Below, piece after piece: positions 10,669 to 20,166 of a stretch of DNA of 64,000 bases (position 1 is its first letter; each line of letters opens with the position of its first letter). The position numbers and the translations under genes are program-made. Below the pieces are notes generated by a model. The model did no database searches and had not been told where the DNA came from. It saw only the letters and a program-made list of their open reading frames with translations. This DNA comes from Pseudeuparius sepicola (lineage: Eukaryota; Arthropoda; Insecta; Coleoptera; Anthribidae): positions 41,075,787 through 41,139,786 of the forward strand of contig OY987298.1 in the NCBI GenBank assembly GCA_963920635.1, written 5' to 3'.

Positions 10669-13600
10669 CACCTAGCGGTGAATAGATGCACTAGGGTTGT
10701 TGTGGCTAAGTTTACAGTGATTCTTTGTGCATTATGTCGAAGGTACGTTCCAACAGTTAGCACTAAGGTGATTAGCAAGTAATCCGCCACGTATTTGTTG
10801 ATGTCACTTGTTCAGTTCAGAGCAAATATTTTCTGCGAGTCTGGTTCCATGCCCTAGGCGGGAAGCCATCGTGAAATTCTGAAGGAAGAAACCTTTTGGT
10901 TGCTCTATGATCAGATGGCCAGATGACCTCGACAAATGCAGCGTTCTGATTGGTTTTGTTACGTTTTATTTTTTATAATACAGGATCTTTCAAAACTACC
11001 TGCGATAGCCGTCTCGCTCTCTTTGCGATTGAATCTTTAGCGTGAAGTGTCCGGCAGGTACCTGGTGATTGCAGGAAGGCTGTGTGTCTCGATTTAATTA
11101 TCTCCTTTTATCGGCTTCCTGTTATCTCCATTTGGGAATATTGACTGCTTATATTGTGTTTAATTGTTTGCTGCAGCGGAATACAACCGTATTTTTCTGT
11201 TTTTCATGTGAAACCTCGACCTGGCGCACCTGGAGTTGTTTTGAAATTTGGGACCAGGTGGCCATCTTGGCGTTCAAGGGCGACGCGTGGGTTTTTTGGA
11301 AAACCTGTTGATCTTTGAGCATTTGGAGCAGGACACGGGAAGGTGGACACAAGTACCAGGTGAGTTTCATTTAAAATTATTTTTATAATTTTGGTAATTT
11401 TCCTTCTTTGTTGAAACTCACCTGCGGCTTGCCCCAGGCACGTTTATTCTTTTTGGACATTTCTCCCAGCTTAATTGCGAATATAAAAGGAAGAATAACC
11501 GTGGCTGCCCTTCAGTCCTGTTTTGCTCAAAGTAAGATTTATTTGTATCGGTAAAGTTGCACGTCGCACTCAATATTTACTAATAGCCTGACTGAGATTT
11601 TTTTTCTTTTCTAGTAATATCGTTGTTGTTTTAATAATTGTTTATCTCAATTTAGTACCGTCATTTTCATATTATATATCGGAAAGAGCAGCGTTTGTAG
11701 CTGTTCAGTAGCTGAACGTTTTGTTTTTTTTGTAAATTAAATACCTAAATTTTCGTGAACTCTTATTGTCTGATTTTGTTTGGGTTCTAAGCTCGGGATA
11801 TCTTTCTTTAAATTCAGTAATTTTCTTGTCGTCACTTTTAACTCGCAATCCAGTCAATTAAGTGTTATTGTACAGGGTATATTCTGGAATATACATTTGG
11901 GGTTTATTACGTAGTATATATTATCTTAACTTAAGCAAATTGTGGTACTTATTATAATTATTAATATTTTTTTTCGAACATTTTTTCTTGTGACGTCACT
12001 GACAGAGTATATTGGCTGTGTCCAATTGCTTCTGAATTTTCCACACGCTCAAAACTGCACGAGGACCAACGCCTCATCGAACAACAAGTCGACAACCCCG
12101 CTGACTGTCCGCAAACCAACAAGGGAGACAGGGTTGGCTGAACTAAGATCAAGACCCTGAGCTAGCAAACATCCAAGGCCCGTAACGCAGCTTTCGGCCT
12201 GTCGAACCTGGTTTGGGTCAGCTGCGTAGACTTCAGCGGAGGATAACCTCGGAAGTTCGTAAGGAGCAAACTTTTAAGTAAGGTGTTGTGTCAAAGCGTT
12301 CCACGTTTAACCTCAGAACGGTGCAGAACTTTGGTTATATTAGTTTGAGCTTGTCGGAACTTTAAATCCTGCTCGGTAGAGTCAGTTCCAGTCAATTCAA
12401 CTTTAACGCAACCTCACTTTGTCAGTTATTATCTTTAAGTTACATTTCAATTTAAACCATTGTCAAGTTTCATTCAACGACTTTTATAAATTCATATCTC
12501 TATTGTAAATCATCATTTCACAATTTTAATGTTAACACATTTCTAATTATTTTTTTAATAAACCACCATTGTAAATAATTTTAAAACGTGTGTTTTATTC
12601 CTGGGTTATCAAAAACGAGTCATATAACCAGTTTTCCTTCACCCAAGAAAAATTGTTGTTATAATATTCACACAAAGAATGTATACTATTGGCTAGTTCC
12701 ATAGTTTTTATACTAAAAGTAAAAATTTCGATGCTATTATTTTTGAGAAAACTCTAGCTAATGCGCAAAAAAAGGCGAAAGAAAGATGATAGTCCAGTGA
12801 CTCGCATCGTTTTTCCCAACGATATATTGGTATAGATACATTACCAAAGGCAACTTGTTTTGTTTCCTGATATTGAAAATATGTTATTGTTGGCACATTC
12901 AAGTTTTCCAGTTTTTTTATACGATTTAGGTTATTTTGTAAATATGTATAAGTATCTCAAAGCATATATATGATATACAAGCAGAGAACAAGATACAAGT
13001 CTATCAAAAAACTATTTTTATTATGCATTACAAAATAAGAAAGTCTGAATTTAAGAAATGCCAATGTAAACAAATTCTCGTCTTCGTCCCCCCGACCCAC
13101 TAATTATAGAAGCAAAATAAAACTGATTTATTTGTATTAGAGTAAGTCATCTATTGCTTTATATCGTTGGTTTTTCCCCTTTTCCAGTGACTCTTATTTA
13201 TTGTTTCCATTATTTTCAATAGATTCTATTGTTTCTATAAAAGGTTCAGATTTAAGAAAAAATCTTTAATGTAAGAAAAAACATAGTGTATTATATGAAA
13301 GTTAAGTTAAGAGTCCCTGTCAGTTACATTAGATTGCAATCAAAGATTCTTTGTGGCATCAGATATTCGTCCATTTTTTTTCGTATTTTTTTTATCGAAA
13401 CACCACACATTATTATTCTCCACGACCAAACGCACCTGTTCTGGATTATTAGACTCAAGATCTACTGCCAATAAAATTGAAATATAATGATTCAATTAGA
13501 CGGCGCCCGTCACGACACATTGGACTCTCATCGTTTTTTGCTGACGGATGGACATTCAACGTTTTTTCCTAGCACGCCTAATTTTATATCCGTTAAAACT

Positions 13601-13731
13601 TTGGATTGCCAGCATTATTTCGCCTTACGGGTTTGTCACAACAAAGCATAGGTTAAAAGCTACATTTTGCACTGAATACTTTTTTTGCGTCATAATGGAC
13701 TTTCATGGTTTTTCCCCCAGGCTCTTCAAAT
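10669..13731. other. Insert of unknown origin splitting the LINE
   Basis: About 3 kb separating the two RT pieces. It holds GC-richer, transcript-like segments (10830-11360 and 11980-12420). A good splice donor (CAG|GTGAGT) lies at 11357-11365 and AATAAA at 12557 near GT-rich sequence. A small palindrome at 11361-11425 has the GTGAGTTTC/GAAACTCAC ends. 12600-13500 is AT-rich. No protein domain was recognised in the open frames (11069-11311, 11942-12160). It may be a non-coding part of a transposon or an unidentified transcription unit. Confidence 0.35.
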
Positions 13732-13838
13732 GTAAGTGACTGGATGAAATGGAATAAACCAAAAATAAATTATGATAAAACTAAATGTATGGTAATTGGC
13801 AGTAATAAGTTACATAATGACTTTATACTGGATATGTA
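13732..13838 (+). pseudogene. LINE RT fragment upstream of the errantivirus
   Basis: The frame reads S-D-W-M-K-W-N-K, then D-K-T-K-C-M-V-I-G, a typical post-YADD stretch of jockey/CR1-type reverse transcriptase. It is interrupted at 13838 by the errantivirus LTR and continues in the same sense after the downstream LTR at 22519. It thus marks the insertion site. Confidence 0.75.
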
Positions 13839-14250
13839 TGTTATATCCGACCTCAAGCATCACCTTGATCATAACCTTGTTTTTACCCTTGATTCTGTTT
13901 ACTGTTGGATATTATGTTCTCATTCTCTATTGTTCAAGATGCTTACTACAAAGATATCATTTTCCATTGTATATTGTTCTAGAATGATTACTAGAACATA
14001 TCATATTCCTTTTGAGTATTGTTAAAACTTGCTTACTGCAAGAATTGCAGAATTTGATCTTCCCTTTGTCTTTATATTCTTTTCCCATGAGAACCACAAC
14101 ACCTCAGCATAACAGATCTGTATAAATAGGACCTAGTAAAGTAAGAGTGTTAATTCTAGTCTTGTCTGTAGTCTAAGCCGAAACTCTGTAACTCGCGTTA
14201 CTCGAATAAAAGTTTTTTAAAAAGTCTTCGTCTTCACGTCGCCCGTAACA
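13839..14250 (+). repeat. Errantivirus 5' LTR
   Basis: 412 bp with TGTTA...TAACA ends. A TATAAATA box at 14121 and AATAAA at 14205 place the transcription start and polyadenylation signal, giving a U3-R-U5 layout. Identical to the 3' LTR by eye. Confidence 0.95.
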
Positions 14251-14253
14251 ATT

Positions 14254-14271
14254 TGGTGTCAGAAGTGGGAT
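14254..14271 (+). other. Primer binding site, tRNA-Leu type
   Basis: TGGTGTCAGAAGTGGGAT begins three bases after the LTR. It is the complement of the usual 3' end of animal tRNA-Leu (CAG/CAA), including CCA, so reverse transcription is probably primed by tRNA-Leu. Confidence 0.75.
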
Positions 14272-14465
14272 CCTCGATAAAAGGGTCTTCAACGAGGGAG
14301 ATCCGGAGGCACTTAGAAGGACAGTCTCCTCGGGGGTCACCACACCACTACGATTGGAGCCAGCTGAAAAGGGTCTTCGACAGGAAGATCCGGAGGCACT
14401 AAGAAGGACAGTCTCCTGAGGCCAGCATCCAGCAACAACAGCAGCATCAACGACATCCAGCGAGC

Positions 14466-14488
14466 ATGAAGTTACTTCTATTGTAAGT
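14466..14488 (+). promoter_or_regulatory. Leader mini-ORF start with splice donor for env mRNA
   Basis: The leader has an ATG at 14466 followed by 14 bases in frame and then a near-consensus splice donor (GTAAGT from 14483). An acceptor (TTACAG, ending at 20185) lies just before the env frame. Joining the two keeps the env frame and would put a short, strongly hydrophobic signal-peptide-like start in front of env. Insect errantiviruses do make env from a spliced RNA. The join is inferred, not observed. Confidence 0.6.
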
Positions 14489-14590
14489 GAAAAACTTGAA
14501 GTGAATTTTATTTGTGATTTTTTTTTGAACTTTCTACGTTGCTATTATTGAACTTTCTACGTTATAACGATATTACCTTTTCATTTCAAC

Positions 14591-15787
14591 ATGCCGAATA
14601 ACGAAGCTATAAACTCTAATGTAAACAATGAAGCAAACGCTTCAAATAACGACGAAGTACCATTTAAATTAAGCGAAATATTTTCTATCATCCCTGAATA
14701 CGATGGGGATCAAATCAATTTAAATACTTTTATCATTGCATGTGATAGGGCCATGCAAATGACTGTTGGCGACCAAGCCATTTTACTTGTTATAAAAATT
14801 AAAAATCAATTAAAGGGACGTGCAGCCCAACTCATTAATTCAAGAGATTTGAGTACCTGGCGCGAAATCAAACAATTACTTAACGTTCATTTCGGAGATC
14901 CTCGCGATCTAACTTCATTAATTCAAGATTTACAAAGAATGTGTCAATCCCAAAATGAAAATGCTTTGACTTTTGTAGGCAGAGTTCAAACTCACTGCTC
15001 GAAAATGTATGCCGCAATAGGAAAACAAAGCCTTCTCACTAGGGAACAAAAAGAATCGCAAGCTACATTAATCGATAGCATGTGCCTAAATACAGTTTTG
15101 ACAGGTTTAGAACCAAGAATAGGGCAACTAATTCGTGCTAGCAATCCACCCAACATGATGGATGCTATAGCTTTAATTAAGAGAGAATTGCAACTTTCTT
15201 ATTTTGAAAATCAAAAATTTCAGAGGCAAAATCGTGTACCAGTCTTCAATAATAATGTCAAAAGAACCAGTAATAATTTTCCAAAATTTTGTAATTATTG
15301 CAAAAGAAATGGACATACTATCAATGAATGTCGAACTAAAAATCAAAATAATTATTACAGAAATGGTCCAAATCCTTCTAGCTACTATAACAATTTCCAA
15401 AATAACTCCCAAAGAAATAATTTCTCCCAAAATAGGTTCCATCAAAGACCATCTTTTCCTCAGCAAAATAATTTTCAAACTCCTTCTTTCCAACCTAGGA
15501 ATCACCCTCAAAACTTCCAACCAAGAAATCAACCTCCTAGAAATTTTTCTAATAATGCTCCAAGAAATAACTTCCCCAGAACTTTTAATAATAATTCAGG
15601 TTTCCAGCCTTCTAATCAAAATTTTACTCCTAGATTCCCAAATTCAAATCCAAATAACCAAAATAGAACTCCCCAACAACATTATCTGGGCCAAAGCGAA
15701 AATTTTCAATTAACAGCCTCGGACCAGAATCCTATTCCCAACTTCAAGAATCTTGGTATGACCAATACGGACCAAACGTTTGCATAA
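14591..15787 (+). CDS. gag: Errantivirus Gag polyprotein
   Basis: 398 codons, structural protein that assembles the particle and packages the RNA. The first ~200 residues are helical and capsid-like (residues about 20-190, with a W-R-E-I-K-Q-L-L segment typical of Gypsy gag). A CCHC zinc knuckle (C-x2-C-x4-H-x4-C) is seen at 15290-15331, residues 234-247. The tail is very rich in Asn, Gln, Phe and Pro, suggesting a disordered nucleic-acid-binding region. The start is the first ATG after the leader. The 3' end overlaps the pol frame, which is shifted by -1. Confidence 0.93.
   Translation: MPNNEAINSNVNNEANASNNDEVPFKLSEIFSIIPEYDGDQINLNTFIIACDRAMQMTVGDQAILLVIKIKNQLKGRAAQLINSRDLSTWREIKQLLNVHFGDPRDLTSLIQDLQRMCQSQNENALTFVGRVQTHCSKMYAAIGKQSLLTREQKESQATLIDSMCLNTVLTGLEPRIGQLIRASNPPNMMDAIALIKRELQLSYFENQKFQRQNRVPVFNNNVKRTSNNFPKFCNYCKRNGHTINECRTKNQNNYYRNGPNPSSYYNNFQNNSQRNNFSQNRFHQRPSFPQQNNFQTPSFQPRNHPQNFQPRNQPPRNFSNNAPRNNFPRTFNNNSGFQPSNQNFTPRFPNSNPNNQNRTPQQHYLGQSENFQLTASDQNPIPNFKNLGMTNTDQTFA
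15700..15706 (+). promoter_or_regulatory. Putative -1 ribosomal frameshift heptamer A AAT TTT
   Basis: In the gag frame the bases are A AAT TTT, fitting the X XXY YYZ slippery pattern. It lies within the only overlap where both frames are open (pol frame open from 15667; gag stops at 15787). The second errantivirus in this window has the same heptamer at the same place (45954-45960). No downstream pseudoknot was identified by eye. Confidence 0.6.
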
Positions 15788-18700
15788 ATACCGTTGACAA
15801 TAGTAACTTATATTATATTAAAGATAATACCGATAAGTACAAAATTTTAATTGACACAGGAGCTGGTATTTCAATTTTCAAACCAGAGACGGTTCAGCAA
15901 TTTTTAAATCGATGTCCAGAAAATTTTCAAATTAAAGGTATTTCTGGCCAATCAATTCCTATTACTGAAGCGGTATTTGTTTCTTTTACGGGTCCTCTTT
16001 CTCCCCATAAAGTTTATATTTGCGATCTAGATATAGGATTCGACGGAATTTTAGGCGCTGACTTTTTAGAAAGGTACGGTGCAGTAGTAGATTTTAGGAA
16101 TAAACAATTAATTACGTACTATAAGGTACACGAATTACTTAAAGACGGAGATGAATTAAACGAGTTAACGAATAATAATGATAATAATAATCGAGTCGTT
16201 TATAAAAGACACGTTAATGTTGACGAAAGGTACGACAGCCTTCATATAAACGCTTATGAACGAAATAATAATAATAATAATAATGATAATACGGAAAATA
16301 TAAATAATTTTGAAAGCGAAAATACGAGTTATAATATAAATAAGGTTACGATAGAACCGCGTTGCGAGAAAATATGCAAGTTTCATACGAATAAATATAC
16401 GAATAAAGAAATGATTTTATGCGCACAACGAGTAGAAAAGGTATACGTGCCAAATGCTATAGTAAAAATAAACGAAGACGGTAATTTTTATACGACGATA
16501 TTAAACGCTAATGCCATAACAAAGGATATTTGTTTCGAAGAATTTGAATTTGAGCCTTACATTAAAGAAACGAACGCTAGTAGTAATAGTATTTGTAATT
16601 TTAATAAAACGAAAAGCAGAGTAGAAGAAATAAAAGAATCATTAAGGCTAGAACATTTAAACGAAGAAGAAAAAGAATTAATTACTAATTTATGCTTGAA
16701 TTTTGAAGATATATTTTACTTTGACGGAGATTTCCTAAGTTTCACTAATGAAATAAAACATACTATCGATACAGGCGACGCTAAGCCAATTTTTACTAAA
16801 TCTTATCGATATCCACAAGTTCACAAGGAAGAAGTAAAAACACAAATTAATAAAATGCTTTCTCAAGGAATAATTAGACCTTCTGTTTCACCATGGTCGT
16901 CCCCAGTATGGGTCGTTCCAAAAAAATTAGACGCTTCAGGCAAACAAAAATGGAGAATCGTAATTGATTATCGGAAATTAAATGAATTAACAGTTAATGA
17001 CAGGTATCCACTGCCTAATATTTCAGATATATTAGATCAGTTGGGTAATTGCCATTATTTTACTACTTTAGATTTGGCTTCTGGTTTTCAACAAATTGAA
17101 ATGAATCCAGAAGACATTTCGAAAACTGCTTTTTCCGTTGAAAATGGACATTTCGAATATTTACGTATGCCCTTTGGCCTTCGTAATGCGCCCTCAACCT
17201 TTCAGAGGGTTATGGATAATATACTAATGGGGATACAAAACGAAAAGTGCTTAGTTTACATGGACGACATTATTATTTATTCTTCCACAATTAATGAACA
17301 TATCTCTCGTATTACTGAAGTTTTTCAAAGATTAAGAAATTCAAATCTAAAAATACAGCCAGATAAGCGTGAATTCTTACGAAAAGAAGTAATTTATTTA
17401 GGACATGTTATTACACCTGAAGGGGTCAAACCAAATCCACAAAAAGTACAAGCTGTTATCGATTTTCCTCAACCTGCCAATACTAAACAAATTAAACAAT
17501 TTTTGGGTCTTACTGGTTACTACAGGAAGTTTATTCCAAACTTCGCAAAAATGACAAAGCCTTTAACTCGACTTTTAAGAAAAGACGTACCATTTATTTT
17601 TGATAAAGATTGTCGTGAATCTTTCGAACAACTTAAAAATGCATTAATAACTTCACCAATTCTAATATATCCTAATTTTGAAAAAGAATTTGTTTTAACT
17701 ACAGATGCAAGCGCTTTTGCTGTAGGCGCGGTACTTTCGCAAGGACCTGTTGGAAATGATCTTCCCATAGCATACTTTTCAAGAACCTTAAGTCCAGCAG
17801 AAATGAAATATAGCGTTATAGAGAAAGAACTTTTGGCAATAATTGCTGCCGTAAAAAACTATAGACCTTATCTTTTCGGACGAAAATTCTTATTGGTTAC
17901 AGATCATAGACCTTTAACCTGGCTTTTCTCAATAAAAGATCCCGGTAGTCGTTTAGCACGTTGGCGACTTAAATTAGAAGAATATAATTATCAAATAATT
18001 TATAAACCTGGAAAAATTAATCGAAATGCCGACGCTTTATCTCGAATCAAAATCAATCATATAAAAGAAGCTGTTTCCTTTCATACTTCCCTAGACGAAC
18101 CATCTACTTCCCATGATAATCCTCAAGACATTGACCCGCCTATTGACAATAATGAGACTGACGAAATTGCTATAATCTGTAATGAATTTGACAGATTTTT
18201 TGATCTATACAAGACGACTTCAATGATCGACTATTCTAAAATCCAATATACAAATAATCAACTTTTAGACAAAACACACAAGGACATTGTACTAATTTTT
18301 CAACAAGACAAATTAACAGACCTTCACGAAAAAGTTATTGATGATTTACTTGAGCTAAATCCTGATTTTAACTATAATAAAGCAAATGTTCTTTCCAGTC
18401 AAACCGTAGCTAAAAGAAAATATTATATAATTCCTGTTCCTTTTAATTTTGAAACCGCAATACAAGTACTCTTCATATCTCTTTATTACAGTAAAGATAT
18501 ATTCGAAGAAAATAAAACTTATTACATTGAAAACAATCCAGATTTTCCAATTTTAGAAATGTTTAATTTTTTGTTCTCAGATAAAAATTTCCAACTAACA
18601 ATTTGTCAGAACATTGTGACTATACCAGACGAAGACCAAATACCTATAATAATAGATCAATTTCATTCAGGCAAGACAAACTTACATCGAGGAATAAACG

Positions 18701-20166
18701 AAACAATTAGACGCATCAAACAAAAATATAATTGGACAGGACTAACTAAAGACGTCGAAACATTTATTCGGCAGTGCGAAATCTGCCAAAAGACAAAAAT
18801 TTGTAGACAAAACTTGGACAGTCCCTTAGTTATTACCGAAACTCCTAAAACTCCTTTCGAAAGAATAAATATCGACATCCTAGAAATCCCAGTAAAAAAT
18901 AATATCCTTACCATAAGAGACGAACTAACAAAATTTACCCAAGCTTATGCACTTCCTAATAAAACAGCGAGATCTGTAGTAGACGCTCTTTTACTCTATT
19001 TTCAACATTTTGGAACTCCTTTAAGAATCCATTGCGATGTAGGTAAAGAATTTAATAATCAATTAATGAAAGATCTTTGTAAATTATACAATATAAAATT
19101 AACTTTCTCTAGTGTTAGTCATCCGCAATCAAATGGCTCCTTAGAAAGATTTCATGCCACCTTAACTGAAATGATACGCGCATGTAGTACAGAAAATCCT
19201 AACGAACACCCATTTCAAATGCTCCCTTACGCTTGTATAGCATATAGCAATTCTATAAATAAAACACACGGCTTTACTCCTTACGAATTGCTATTCGGTC
19301 ACACCTCGTCTCGACCTCCAGAAGTTTTGTATAATCAGCAAGAATTAATCTCTAAGTACGTTCGCGATTTAAACAATAAAATAAAGCATTATTATGAAGT
19401 GGCAAGAAAGCGTACGGATATGCGCAAGCAAAAAGCAAAACAGCGATTTGATACACACGTTTCGGAGCAGCGACAATTTCGCGTAGGAGAAAAGGTTTAT
19501 GTCAAGGAGTCCCAAATAAAAAATAAACTAGCTAACAAATTTAATGGACCCTATAAAATTAAAGAAATTTATACGAATTCAGCTTTGCTACATAACCCAA
19601 TTACTAACCAAACTACAAAAATGAATTTTGATATGCTAAAGAAATGTCACGAATTACAGGAAGAAGAACTAACGGTTAAAGAATTCTTTTATACTCTAGA
19701 TCGAAAAATCCCTATTGAAAATAATAACGTTTCCATTGAACTGGGCAATTTATTTGCTGCCCCTGAAAATATTTCATTAGCTCACTGTGTATCTAAGGAT
19801 TTAGAAATGAATGCAGGAATTGCAAAAGAATTTAAGAATAAATTTGGACACGTAGATGAACTAAAAAATCAAAATAAGTCAATTGGTGAAATAGCAGTAC
19901 TTCAACTTCCGACAAGAAATATTTATTATTTAATAACTAAAGAATTTTTCTATTATAAACCAACTTATGCTAATTTATTTAATTGCTTGAAGGAATTACG
20001 AACAAATTGTCTCGAGAGCACTGATGAAAAAGATAAAATTATAGCTATACCCAAGTTAGCTTGTGGATTAGACAAATTAGATTGGGACACAGTTCTCCCT
20101 ATGATCAAATATATTTTCAAAAATACTGATATTAAAATAATTTGTTATATCGAACCAAGTTCCTAA
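15706..20166 (+). CDS. pol: Errantivirus Pol: protease-RT-RNase H-integrase-macrodomain
   Basis: Fully open, about 1486 codons, expressed in the -1 frame after gag; it has no ATG before 16411, which lies downstream of the protease. Protease: D-T-G at 15853-15861 and D-G-I-L-G-A-D near 16039. An Asn-rich linker coded by AAT/GAT runs follows. RT: Y-M-D-D at 17257-17268. RNase H: T-D-A-S near 17701. Integrase: H-H-C-C zinc finger at about 18664-18785, catalytic Asp at 18874 and 19036 and Glu at 19144, then a G-P-Y motif near 19543. A TARG1-like macrodomain (19729-20163) ends the protein. All catalytic motifs are intact, so this Pol may be active. The last 25 bases overlap the longest env frame. 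Confidence 0.93.
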   Translation, partial: SINSLGPESYSQLQESWYDQYGPNVCINTVDNSNLYYIKDNTDKYKILIDTGAGISIFKPETVQQFLNRCPENFQIKGISGQSIPITEAVFVSFTGPLSPHKVYICDLDIGFDGILGADFLERYGAVVDFRNKQLITYYKVHELLKDGDELNELTNNNDNNNRVVYKRHVNVDERYDSLHINAYERNNNNNNNDNTENINNFESENTSYNINKVTIEPRCEKICKFHTNKYTNKEMILCAQRVEKVYVPNAIVKINEDGNFYTTILNANAITKDICFEEFEFEPYIKETNASSNSICNFNKTKSRVEEIKESLRLEHLNEEEKELITNLCLNFEDIFYFDGDFLSFTNEIKHTIDTGDAKPIFTKSYRYPQVHKEEVKTQINKMLSQGIIRPSVSPWSSPVWVVPKKLDASGKQKWRIVIDYRKLNELTVNDRYPLPNISDILDQLGNCHYFTTLDLASGFQQIEMNPEDISKTAFSVENGHFEYLRMPFGLRNAPSTFQRVMDNILMGIQNEKCLVYMDDIIIYSSTINEHISRITEVFQRLRNSNLKIQPDKREFLRKEVIYLGHVITPEGVKPNPQKVQAVIDFPQPANTKQIKQFLGLTGYYRKFIPNFAKMTKPLTRLLRKDVPFIFDKDCRESFEQLKNALITSPILIYPNFEKEFVLTTDASAFAVGAVLSQGPVGNDLPIAYFSRTLSPAEMKYSVIEKELLAIIAAVKNYRPYLFGRKFLLVTDHRPLTWLFSIKDPGSRLARWRLKLEEYNYQIIYKPGKINRNADALSRIKINHIKEAVSFHTSLDEPSTSHDNPQDIDPPIDNNETDEIAIICNEFDRFFDLYKTTSMIDYSKIQYTNNQLLDKTHKDIVLIFQQDKLTDLHEKVIDDLLELNPDFNYNKANVLSSQTVAKRKYYIIPVPFNFETAIQVLFISLYYSKDIFEENKTYYIENNPDFPILEMFNFLFSDKNFQLTICQNIVTIPDEDQIPIIIDQFHSGKTNLHRGINETIRRIKQKYNWTGLTKDVETFIRQCEICQKTKICRQNLDSPLVITETPKTPFERINIDILEIPVKNNILTIRDELTKFTQAYALPNKTARSVVDALLLYFQHFGTPLRIHCDVGKEFNNQLMKDLCKLYNIKLTFSSVSHPQSNGSLERFHATLTEMIRACSTENPNEHPFQMLPYACIAYSNSINKTHGFTPYELLFGHTSSRPPEVLYNQQELISKYVRDLNNKIKHYYEVARKRTDMRKQKAKQRFDTHVSEQRQFRVGEKVYVKESQIKNKLANKFNGPYKIKEIYTNSALLHNPITNQTTKMNFDMLKKCHELQEEELTVKEFFYTLDRKIPIENNNVSIELGNLFAAPENISLAHCVSKDLEMNAGIAKEFKNKFGHVDELKNQNKSIGEIAVLQLPTRNIYYLITKEFFYYKPTYANLFNCLKELRTNCLESTDEKDKIIAIPKLACGLDKLDWDTVLPMIKYIFKNTDIKIICYIEPSS
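19729..20163 (+). other. TARG1/OARD1-type macrodomain at the Pol C-terminus
   Basis: About 145 residues (roughly 1107-1251 counted from the Met at 16411), in frame with integrase. Family features in order: G-N-L-F, L-A-H-C-V-S-x-D, M-x-A-G-I-A-x-x-F-K, F-G, then Y-Y-L-I-T-K, K-P-T-Y-x-N-L and A-C-G-L-D-K-L-x-W. In human OARD1 (TARG1) the hydrolysis of ADP-ribose from glutamate/aspartate uses Lys84 (Y-L-I-T-K) and Asp125 (C-G-L-D). Both are present here, as Lys1177 (codon 19939) and Asp1221 (codon 20071). The length matches the host enzyme, suggesting capture of a whole host gene. Function in the virus is inferred: removal of ADP-ribose from viral or host proteins in the particle or pre-integration complex. 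Confidence 0.88.

Noticed and set aside
15173..15713. Open frames on the minus strand and in the third frame across gag
   Set aside because: They overlap the Gag frame and reflect its repetitive Asn/Gln codons; no domain of their own.
16165..16386. Minus-strand frame rich in Ile
   Set aside because: Antisense of the Asn-rich AAT/GAT linker between protease and RT.
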